This document shows positions 1-6,460 of a DNA stretch of 7,230 bases, piece by piece. Below the pieces are notes generated by a model. The model ran no database searches. It saw only the letters and a program-made list of their open reading frames with translations, and was not told the origin of the DNA. The translations under genes were made by a program, and so were the position numbers. How positions within the stretch are numbered: position 1 is the stretch's first letter; each line of letters opens with the position of its first letter. This DNA comes from Desulfobacterales bacterium (GTDB lineage Bacteria > Desulfobacterota > DSM-4660 > Desulfatiglandales > Desulfatiglandaceae), in the NCBI GenBank assembly GCA_021107495.1, contig JAIOSR010000307.1, positions 1 through 7,230 on the forward strand, written 5' to 3'.

Positions 1-177
1 CTGGATATCATTTGTAGCATATTTCTTAAGCAAGCTCCTCTTTGCCTCATCCGGAGGAACTTTATATTCTAATAATGTAACCAGTTCTTTTCGTATGGTA
101 TCGTGATCTATTGCTGTTTTGGTTGTATCAAGCGCCCTGATTATCTCATCTAGAAGGGGCGCAATTATTTCTTCCAT
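1..177 (-). CDS. N-terminal fragment of a possible archaeal-type RPA / OB-fold ssDNA-binding protein (runs off left edge)
   Basis: An open frame starts at ATG 177-175 and stays open for 59 codons to the window edge, so the C-terminal part is missing. A GGGAGG Shine-Dalgarno sits six bases upstream, which makes this a convincing translation start although the piece is short. The visible peptide is helical and charged: it opens MEEIIAPLLDEIIRAL and later has LLEYKVPPDEAKRSLLKKYA. The pattern 'L.EY.VP..EAKRS..KKY' recalls the small helical domain ahead of the OB folds in RPA-like proteins of methanogenic archaea. This is recall, not a search. No OB fold lies inside the window, so the function is tentative. 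The start overlaps the end of the truncated dnaE frame by 13 bases. Local GC is about 39% by hand count, lower than in the dnaE body, and AGG, ATA and TTA codons are frequent. An alternative is an unrelated small helical protein. I am confident that it is a gene and unsure what it encodes. Confidence 0.5.
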   Translation of the reverse strand, partial: MEEIIAPLLDEIIRALDTTKTAIDHDTIRKELVTLLEYKVPPDEAKRSLLKKYATNDIQ

Positions 178-2006
178 TGGGAGCCTCCCATTTTGTTGTG
201 CAGGAAGGTATTTTCTTTCCTAATTATTTGAGTTAATGCGTCCACGGTAGTTTCTTCGATCAATCTCAGTGCATGTTTGATCACGGTCAGGGTCTTAAGC
301 CCCAAAAAATCAAATTTGATTAGACCCAGTTGTTCGATCCGGTCCATGGTATACTGGGTCATGATCTCGTCTCTGGCACCCTTAAAAAGAGGCAGATACT
401 CCACAAGCGGTTTGTCTGCAATGACAACCCCGCATGCATGGGTGGATGCATGCCGGGCCAGGCCTTCTAAGGAACGGGATATTTTCAAGAGTTTTTTTGC
501 AGGACCATCCCCCTTTTCAAGCTTTTCCAGTTCCGGTTCTTCTTGAATGGCCCTCTCCAGTTTGACCCCGGGCCCCTCCGGGATTAATTTGGCAATACGG
601 TCCACTTCTCTAATAGGTATATCCAGGCTGCGGCCCACGTCTCTTATCACGCCCCGTGCCTTCATGCTCCCGAAAGTAATGATCTGGCCGACATTTTCAC
701 GGCCATATTTTTCGGCAACATAGTGGATCACCTCGTCCCTGCCCTCCACGCAGAAGTCAATATCGATATCGGGCATGCTTATGCGTGCAGGGTTCAGGAA
801 CCTCTCAAAAAGAAGGCCGTATTTAATGGGCTCGATATTGGTAATGGCCAGGGAATAGGCCACTAAAGAACCGGCTGCGGACCCGCGTCCGGGACCTACG
901 GGGATATCACGACTGCGGGCATGGTCAATAAAGTCGGCCACTATCAGGAAGTAGCCGGCAAAGCCCATGTTCCGGATAGTCTCAAGCTCAAAATCGAGTC
1001 TTTCTTCGTATTGGCTGACGACTTCTTCGGAAAGAGGTCCCTCTTCCTCTTCCTTCTGGGCGAGTCTTTTCCTGAGCCCGGCCCCGGCAGCTTCGGTCAG
1101 CATGTCGTTCAGGTCCTTCTTTCCCTGTACTTGAAACACGGGGTATTTGTATTGACCGAATTCCATCTCATAGTTGCAAAGATCTGCCACCAGGGCGGTA
1201 TTGGAAATGGCATCATCAAAACCCGGGAGCGCCTGTTCCATTTCAGAGCGTGATTTGAAATAGAATTCATTTGATGAGAATCTGAGCCGTTTCTCATCAT
1301 CAACGGATTTGCCTGTCTGGATACAGAGCAGCACATCGTGTGCCTCTGCATCTTCCTGGTCCAGATAATGGCAGTCATTTGTGGCAACCATCGGGACGGA
1401 CAGTTCACGGGAAAATTCCTTAATGGTCTTGTTCACCCTTATCTGGTCGCGCAGTTTATTGGCCTGCACCTCAAAGTAGAACCGGTCATCATCAAAAATA
1501 GCGGCCAGCTCTTTTGCCTTTTCCCTGGCCGTATCAATCCTTCCGATATTTATATTATAGGGGACAATCCCTTTCAGGCAGGCGGACAGGGCAATGAGCC
1601 CGGCATTATGCTCCTTGAGGAGTTCCATATCCACACGGGGGTGATAGTAGAACCCTTCCAAATGACCTAACGTTACTAGTTTGCTCAGGTTCTTGTATCC
1701 TTCCTCGTTCTTAACCAGAAGGATCAGGTGATGGGCATTGGGGCTTCCGTCGGTTGACGGAGACCGGACGCGCCGGTCCCCGGGTGCCACATAGATTTCA
1801 CACCCGATGATCGGTTTTATTTCGGCCCTTTCAGCCTCCTTATAAAACTGGACCGCCCCGAACATATTGCCATGATCCGTTATAGCCACGGCATTCATTC
1901 CAAGTCGCCTGCATTTTGCAAGCATTTTATCAATCCGAATGGCCCCGTCCAAAAGACTGTATTCGGTATGCACATGAAGGTGAACAAAGGGTGAATTGTC
2001 GGTCAC
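165..2006 (-). pseudogene. dnaE: DNA polymerase III alpha subunit, truncated after the third catalytic aspartate
   Basis: This is the catalytic subunit of the bacterial replicative polymerase, which normally works in the cytoplasmic replisome with the beta clamp and tau. The best start is GTG 2006-2004, giving 613 residues: it has a GAGGA just upstream and places TDNSPFVHLHVHTEYSLLDGA at the usual N-terminus. A TTG at 2081 would add 25 unconserved residues. The PHP domain spans about residues 7-280, with HLH at 9-11, DH at 44-45, E70 and D211/H213, so its metal site looks largely intact. The palm follows, with GPGRGSAAGS at 371-380, catalytic D413 and D415 in PDIDIDF, HASTHACGVV at 519-528 and D566 in KFDFLGL. 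Resemblance ends after RLIEETT at 581-587, near base 246; the last 26 residues are unrelated. The family usually has about 1,150 residues. The fingers remainder, helix-hairpin-helix region, clamp-binding motif, OB fold and tau-binding domain are therefore absent, and it cannot be a processive polymerase unless the rest is supplied elsewhere. It may also be a chimeric clone or contig end. Confidence 0.9.
184..189 (-). promoter_or_regulatory. Ribosome-binding site of the left-edge partial gene
   Basis: GGGAGG on the minus strand lies six bases before the ATG at 177-175. It forms half of the small palindrome GGGAGGCTCCC (179-189), so it could fold back on itself, although the possible stem is only three to five pairs. 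Its strength supports a real gene starting at 177 rather than continuation of dnaE. Confidence 0.6.
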
Positions 2007-2010
2007 GTTA

Positions 2011-2015
2011 TCCTC
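2011..2015 (-). promoter_or_regulatory. Ribosome-binding site that decides the dnaE GTG start
   Basis: GAGGA on the minus strand lies four bases upstream of GTG 2006-2004. No comparable site precedes the in-frame TTG at 2081. Together with the family's usual N-terminus, this favours the GTG. Confidence 0.55.
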
Positions 2016-2114
2016 ACAAATTTCCCATTTATTTATGATACTCAAACAATTATCAAAAAAAAGACTGCTGCGCTTCCGCAAAAATCATTAGCTATTGTCA
2101 CGGAATCAGTGAAT

Positions 2115-2143
2115 ATGATACGGTATTAACCTGCAATCATCAA
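2115..2143 (-). promoter_or_regulatory. Predicted sigma-70-type promoter for dnaE
   Basis: Reading the minus strand, TTGATG (2143-2138) and TATCAT (2120-2115) are separated by exactly 17 bases. They match the -35 consensus at four of six positions and the -10 consensus at five of six. Transcription would start near 2108, giving a leader of about 100 bases before the GTG. I found no equally good plus-strand promoter for the divergent kinase-like gene: the candidate TTGTCA at 2095-2100 has no well-spaced -10. The call rests on pattern only. Confidence 0.4.
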
Positions 2144-2173
2144 GGCCCTTTTTACAAGTTGAAAGGAAAATAA

Positions 2174-3766
2174 ATGAGCACCCGGGAGCAGCAAAACCTG
2201 GAAAACAGGGTTGAAAAACTCAAAGTTCAGAACCTGACCCTGAGAAAAGGATTGAATACCCTCAGAAAGGAAAACAAGTCTCTTGAGAAGGCATTAAGGG
2301 ACACCCGTAAATTACTCAAGGATATCCCCGGATCCGTGGTGCTCATCCAGGACGGTAAGATTATTCTCATGAATGAAACGGCCAGGGACCTGTTAGGGTA
2401 TTCCGAGGAAGAGATCTTGGGTCGAAACTTTCTCGACTTCATTCATCCTGACTCCGTTGAATATGTGAAGAATCTCCACGAAAGAAGGATTTCAGGAAAA
2501 CCGGTCCCGGATGATTATGAAACCTATCTGGTCACCAGAGGCGGTGAAAATCTGTGTTGCGAATTTCGTGTAAAGAAAATCAGGTATCAGGGCCGAACCG
2601 CATTTTTGTTCGACATAACCGGCCTTTATCAAAGGAAACAGAAAGAAATGCGGATCCTCCGATCCCAAAAGATGAAAGCCCTCAATCGAATGGCAACCGG
2701 GTTGGGTCGAGAATTCAACCGTTTCTTAAGCATGCTCGACGAGCATGGTCTGGGCACTCAAGGAGTTGAACCTCTTGCAGGCAAGGACCTTATTCGATCA
2801 CTGAGAAAAATAGAGGTAGCAAGGGAAAGGGGAAATTTTATCATTGAACAACTCTCCTGCCTGACCATGACTCAAAACGAAAGATCGGACATTGTTCTCC
2901 TGGACCTGAAAAAGACGGTTCAAAATGTTGTTGCCGCAACCCGCCCTAAGTGGGAGGGAGATATTAAAGACCCGGAAGTCAGGATAGATGTCAAGACCTA
3001 TCTGAGAGCCCTTTCGCCGGTAGAAGCCTGCCCCCGGGAGATCCAGGATGCCCTTGTGAGCATTATGCTAAATGCCATTGACGCATTGCCTGAGGGTGGA
3101 GAGATCTATTTGACCACAGAAGAAAACAACGGTTTTGCCCACGTATATGTACAGGATAATGGTGTGGGCATACCCGATGATATCAAGGACAAAATATTTG
3201 ACCCCTTCTTCACCACAAAAGACGAATCCAGGATGGGACTGGGGCTGAGCCTGGCTTACGCCATTATTGATCGCCATAAAGGAGAAATCGAGGTCATGAG
3301 CCAGGAAGGTCAGGGGGCCACTTTCATTATCAAACTCCCTTTGACCCCGAAGACTCCCCCGTCCAAGGCTAAAGGCGCCAAGAAAAAGATCAGGGATTCG
3401 AATATCGTGATCATTGCTGATGAAGGTATTGTCAAGGATCTTCTGTCTCAATTACTCGTGAGCAAGGGCGCCAGGGTCACTACTGTTTCTACTGTTATGG
3501 AATGCCTGAAATTGCTGAGGAAAAACAGGTTTGATCTTGTTATCGCCGATATGGATACCGCATACCTCAATGCCCCCGTAATTATTCCCAAAATAAAAAA
3601 CATGGATAAAAGTTTGGCCGTTACCCTGGTTAATGCCCTTGAAGAGAAAGGACGTTCCCGTGCACTCAAAAAAATGGGTGCAGACCTGGTAATCGGCAGG
3701 CCCTTGGACATGGACAGGGCGCTTTCCCTTATCTCCGAAGTTTTGGCAAAGAGGTCCAAGTCTTAA
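2174..3766 (+). CDS. PAS domain / degenerate histidine-kinase-like protein with C-terminal receiver domain
   Basis: This 530-residue protein has no signal peptide or membrane span, so it is probably a cytoplasmic sensor. In order it has a charged coiled coil (about 5-50); a PAS domain (about 48-155, with GYSEEEILGRNFLDFIHPD); a HisKA-like dimerisation helix (about 163-235); an NtrB/hybrid-kinase-type ATPase domain (about 285-390); a basic linker rich in Lys and Pro; and a receiver domain (about 409-525). The ATPase boxes are all present: N box N300 in MLNAIDALP, G1 DNGVGI at 328-333, F box FDPFFTTKD at 342-350 and G2 MGLGLSLA at 354-361. The H-box reads GLGREFNRFL where the family has 'G.aHeFNN.L', so the phospho-acceptor His is Arg179 (CGA, 2708-2710). 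The receiver keeps D459 but has Ala415 at the first acidic position, Asn where Thr/Ser is usual, and Arg509 in place of the switch Lys. ATG 2174 follows AAAGGA by six bases. The gene overlaps rarA by one base. It could be a pseudokinase, ATP-binding scaffold or phosphatase; the partner is unknown. Confidence 0.85.
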   Translation: MSTREQQNLENRVEKLKVQNLTLRKGLNTLRKENKSLEKALRDTRKLLKDIPGSVVLIQDGKIILMNETARDLLGYSEEEILGRNFLDFIHPDSVEYVKNLHERRISGKPVPDDYETYLVTRGGENLCCEFRVKKIRYQGRTAFLFDITGLYQRKQKEMRILRSQKMKALNRMATGLGREFNRFLSMLDEHGLGTQGVEPLAGKDLIRSLRKIEVARERGNFIIEQLSCLTMTQNERSDIVLLDLKKTVQNVVAATRPKWEGDIKDPEVRIDVKTYLRALSPVEACPREIQDALVSIMLNAIDALPEGGEIYLTTEENNGFAHVYVQDNGVGIPDDIKDKIFDPFFTTKDESRMGLGLSLAYAIIDRHKGEIEVMSQEGQGATFIIKLPLTPKTPPSKAKGAKKKIRDSNIVIIADEGIVKDLLSQLLVSKGARVTTVSTVMECLKLLRKNRFDLVIADMDTAYLNAPVIIPKIKNMDKSLAVTLVNALEEKGRSRALKKMGADLVIGRPLDMDRALSLISEVLAKRSKS

Positions 3767-5070
3767 TGGGCGGGCCGACGGAAAAAACCGGGGTTCCTTT
3801 AGCCGAAAGGATGCGACCTAAAAGATTAGAGGATATCGTGGGCCAGGAACACCTCATCGGCCCGGGTTCCCCCATCACCAAGGCCTTTCGCAGCGGACAC
3901 ATTTTTTCAGTGATTTTCTGGGGCCCTCCCGGATCGGGCAAAACCACCTTAGCCAAATTGATGGGTGAGGATGCGAATATCCCTTTTCATTCATTTTCCG
4001 CGGTTACTTCCGGGGTCAAAGAACTAAGGCAAATCATTGAACAAGCAAAGATGGTAAGGGCAACTTCGGACAGGTCCACCATCCTTTTTGTGGATGAGAT
4101 CCACAGGTTTAACAAGGCCCAGCAGGATGCCTTTCTGCCACACGTGGAAAGTGGGCTCATCATCCTGATCGGCGCAACCACACAAAATCCCTCCTTTGAG
4201 ATCATTTCGCCCCTCCTGTCAAGGGCCAGAATGATGACCCTTAATCCTCTTAGCAAAGAGGAAATTAAGACCCTCCTGCTCCGTGCCCTTGAAGACAGGG
4301 ACCGGGGATTTGGGACAGTGGATATTGAAATTGAGCCCCACGTCCTCGAATACATGGTCGAACTCGCGCAGGGAGATGCCCGTGTAGCGCTGAATAATTT
4401 AGAGTCGGCGGTTTACTATGCCTCAGGGGGCCGGGACGAAGCACCGGTCAGGCTGGACCTGAAAACCACTGAAGCGGCCCTTCAAAAAAAGGCCCTGCCA
4501 TACGATAAGGACGGGGAAGAACACTATAACCTTATTTCGGCATTTCACAAAAGCATGAGAGGAAGTGACAACCAGGCATCCATCTACTGGCTTTACAGGA
4601 TGTTGATGGCGGGAGAGGACCCGCTTTTTATCTGCCGAAGGATGATCCGCTTTGCCACCGAGGACGTGGGCATGGCCGATCCCAACGCCTTGCAGGTAGC
4701 CCTTGCGGCCTTTGACTCCTGGCAAAAGGTAGGACCCCCGGAGGCGGAACTGGCATTAGCAGAGGCTGCGGTTTATTTAGCCTCGGCCCCAAAGAGCAAT
4801 ACCCTTTATTTAGCGGAAAAGGCCGTCAAACAGGAGATCGAAAAATCCGGGGCACTACCTGCGCCCCTCCATATCAGAAATGCCCCTACGGCGTTAATGA
4901 AAAAGCTGGGTTACGGACGTGGATACCTTTACCCCCATAATTATCCCGGCGGCCGGGTGGAACAGGAATACCTTCCCAAAGACATAAAAGACCGGGCTTT
5001 TTACCGGCCTACGGACAGGGGTTTTGAGAGGGAAATCAGGAAGAGAATAGGGGAAAGGAAAAAGGAGTAA
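3766..5070 (+). CDS. rarA: Replication-associated recombination protein A (RarA/MgsA/WRNIP1-family AAA+ ATPase)
   Basis: RarA is a clamp-loader-like AAA+ ATPase that acts at stalled forks and ssDNA gaps in the cytoplasm. The 434-residue product has the normal family length. The N-terminus PLAERMRPKRLEDIVGQEHLIG is typical. Walker A GPPGSGKT is at 53-60, Walker B ILFVDEIH at 106-113, sensor 1 GATTQNPSF at 136-144, the arginine-finger region LLSRAR at 150-155 and the sensor-2 region GDARVALNNLE at 203-213. The family-specific C-terminal region follows, with SAFHKSMRGSD at 258-268, RRMIRFATEDVGMADP at 291-306 and GYGRGYLYPHNYPGG at 382-396. No key residue is missing. The ATG shares its A with the TAA of the upstream kinase-like gene (TAATG), and GAGGT at 3751-3755 is a usable ribosome-binding site inside that gene, so the two are probably co-transcribed and translationally coupled. 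After the stop there are only weak hairpins without a T run, so no clear terminator is visible before the palindromic element at 5131. Confidence 0.96.
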   Translation: MGGPTEKTGVPLAERMRPKRLEDIVGQEHLIGPGSPITKAFRSGHIFSVIFWGPPGSGKTTLAKLMGEDANIPFHSFSAVTSGVKELRQIIEQAKMVRATSDRSTILFVDEIHRFNKAQQDAFLPHVESGLIILIGATTQNPSFEIISPLLSRARMMTLNPLSKEEIKTLLLRALEDRDRGFGTVDIEIEPHVLEYMVELAQGDARVALNNLESAVYYASGGRDEAPVRLDLKTTEAALQKKALPYDKDGEEHYNLISAFHKSMRGSDNQASIYWLYRMLMAGEDPLFICRRMIRFATEDVGMADPNALQVALAAFDSWQKVGPPEAELALAEAAVYLASAPKSNTLYLAEKAVKQEIEKSGALPAPLHIRNAPTALMKKLGYGRGYLYPHNYPGGRVEQEYLPKDIKDRAFYRPTDRGFEREIRKRIGERKKE

Positions 5071-5125
5071 CTCTCCTAAAGGTTAGGTATCAAACCCGAT
5101 AACTCACAAAAAGCTGTGAAAGCTG

Positions 5126-5280
5126 AAGATTGATGGACTCGTAAAAACTCGTACTTAACGAATTTGTCATTTCGACCGCAGGGAGAAATTTAATATTTTC
5201 AATTGATTACACGGTAAAAATTTCTCGCTTCTCTCGAAATGACAGGTGGGATAGACTTTTTACGACGTTATCAAGATTGA
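5126..5280. mobile_element. MITE-like nested inverted repeat with flanking direct repeats
   Basis: The outer arms 5131-5150 and 5254-5273 are inverted copies, 15 of 20 matching by eye, with TCGTAAAAA (5139-5147) against TTTTTACGA (5257-5265) exact. The inner arms 5165-5191 and 5218-5244 match at 23 of 27, including TGTCATTTCGA/TCGAAATGACA and GAGAAATTT/AAATTTCTC, around a 26-base centre. The exact 8-mer AAGATTGA occurs at 5126-5133 and 5273-5280. It overlaps the arm ends slightly, so the true target duplication may be only AGAT (5127-5130, 5274-5277). The element has no coding capacity, as expected of a non-autonomous element moved by a transposase in trans. I recall similar 'GTCATTTCGA...' palindromes scattered through Desulfobacterota genomes. 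It fills most of the 226-bp gap between rarA and the NifS-like gene, ends just before the latter's ribosome-binding site, and as RNA could form a long hairpin that stops or insulates transcription. Confidence 0.75.
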
Positions 5281-5296
5281 AAGGCTGGTTATTTTA

Positions 5297-6460
5297 ATGA
5301 TTGGAAAAAATTCCGAGACAATGATTTATCTGGATCACAACGCGACCACACCCGTGGATCCGGAGGCAGTGAAGGCAATGTTGCCCTATTTGCAGGAAGA
5401 ATTCGGCAACCCGTCAAGCGGCTATACTCTCGGCCTGAAGGCCAAACAAGGCGTTGAAAGGGCAAGACAGGAGGTCGCATCTATTCTGGGATGTGAGAAT
5501 GATGAAGTTATCTTCACGTCAGGCGGAACCGAATCCAACAATATGGTCTTAAAGGGCCTTATTGATTTCAAAAGCCCTGAAAAGTTCCACATGATAACCT
5601 GTGCCGTAGAACATCCGGCCATACTGAATCCGGCTTTATATCTTATGGAACTGGGAGCTAATGTCACAATCCTGCCTGTAGACAGTTTGGGTCAGGTAGA
5701 CCCGGACAAAGTTCGGAAGGCCATTCTTCCCGGTACAGGGCTTATCAGCATAATGTTGGCCAACAACGAAACAGGGACTCTCCAGCCGATAAAAGAAATT
5801 ACTAATATGGCAAGGGAGCACGGCATCCCGGTCCACACGGACGCCGCCCAGGCCGTGGGCAAGATTGAAGTGGACGTGAATGAACTGGGAGTTGACTTTC
5901 TGTCCGTTGCCGGGCATAAGGTCTACGGACCTAAAGGTGTGGGGGCACTGTTCATCCGTAACGGCCGGAACCTTACGCCCCTCACGCACGGCGCGGCCCA
6001 GGAGGCGGGAAAGCGGGCCGGAACCGAGAGTATTATCTTGGCTACCGGTCTTGGCGCGGCATGCCATATTGCCCGGGAAAGGCTCAAAAACGATATTAAA
6101 AACATGGAAACACTTAGGGACCGCCTGGAGGAACGCCTGTTTGGGGAATTGGGTGGTCTTGTATTGAACGGCCATCCCCATGAGCGCCTCCCCAACACCC
6201 TTAATGTCTCGGTCCCCGGTCTGGAGGGAGGGCAAATCCTCGAGGGTCTCCCTACTGTCATGGCCTCCACAGGGGCCGCATGCCACGACCGGACCGTAAG
6301 ACTATCCCACGTACTTTCGGCCATGGCCGTTCCACCCGAAATCGGCATGGGTGCACTCAGGCTCACTGTGGGAAGGACCAATACAATGGATCAAATCGAA
6401 GAGGCTGCCGAACTCATAATCAATCAGGTGAAAAGGATGGGAAATGGAAAAACAGACTGA
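5297..6460 (+). CDS. NifS/IscS-type PLP enzyme: cysteine desulfurase, selenocysteine-lyase-like subgroup
   Basis: This class V aminotransferase-fold enzyme of 387 residues should release sulfur from cysteine, or selenium from selenocysteine, as a persulfide or perselenide on its own cysteine. Seen directly: YLDHNATTPVDP at 11-22, GNPSS at 37-41, FTSGGTESNN at 73-82, PLP-stacking H106 in VEHPA, LANNETG at 154-160, D182 in HTDAAQ, Schiff-base Lys208 in AGHKVYGPKG, and active-site Cys329 in MASTGAACHD. The AACH setting differs from the SGSACTS of NifS/IscS and resembles eukaryotic selenocysteine lyase as I recall it, as do GNPSSGYTLGLKAK and RLPNTLN. HGAAQEAGKRAGTES replaces the usual HGGGQE loop. 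The start is uncertain. ATG 5297 has GAAAGG 12 bases upstream, which is long spacing; ATG 5321 gives the family-typical MIYLDHNATT and a 379-residue protein. It overlaps the next gene by 17 bp. No IscU-like scaffold or selD is in view, so the sulfur or selenium acceptor is unknown. Confidence 0.9.
   Translation: MIGKNSETMIYLDHNATTPVDPEAVKAMLPYLQEEFGNPSSGYTLGLKAKQGVERARQEVASILGCENDEVIFTSGGTESNNMVLKGLIDFKSPEKFHMITCAVEHPAILNPALYLMELGANVTILPVDSLGQVDPDKVRKAILPGTGLISIMLANNETGTLQPIKEITNMAREHGIPVHTDAAQAVGKIEVDVNELGVDFLSVAGHKVYGPKGVGALFIRNGRNLTPLTHGAAQEAGKRAGTESIILATGLGAACHIARERLKNDIKNMETLRDRLEERLFGELGGLVLNGHPHERLPNTLNVSVPGLEGGQILEGLPTVMASTGAACHDRTVRLSHVLSAMAVPPEIGMGALRLTVGRTNTMDQIEEAAELIINQVKRMGNGKTD

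Noticed and set aside
165..250. A group II intron or an intein as the cause of the dnaE break.
   Set aside because: The sequence after the break has no clear GTGYG intron 5' end and no intein start (Cys/Ser followed by an intein block A pattern). Only about 80 bases separate the break from the next gene's start.
2007..2081. An upstream TTG start for dnaE adding 25 residues.
   Set aside because: The added residues are unlike DnaE N-termini and lack a ribosome-binding site, whereas GTG 2006 has GAGGA and the usual family start.
2095..2129. A plus-strand promoter for the kinase-like gene (TTGTCA at 2095-2100 with TATGAT, TACGGT or TATTAA downstream).
   Set aside because: The good -10 candidates are 13 or 23 bases away, and the one with 18-base spacing (TACGGT) is a poor match, so none is supportable.
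5065..5119. Small hairpins after rarA: AGGAG/CTCCT, CCTAA/TTAGG and TCACA/TGTGA, considered as a terminator.
   Set aside because: Stems are only five pairs and none is followed by a T run, so they do not meet the pattern of an intrinsic terminator.
5636..6286. A 216-codon minus-strand open frame inside the NifS-like gene.
   Set aside because: It is antisense to a gene with every catalytic motif in place, has no ribosome-binding site or family resemblance, and is a shadow of the GC-rich coding strand.
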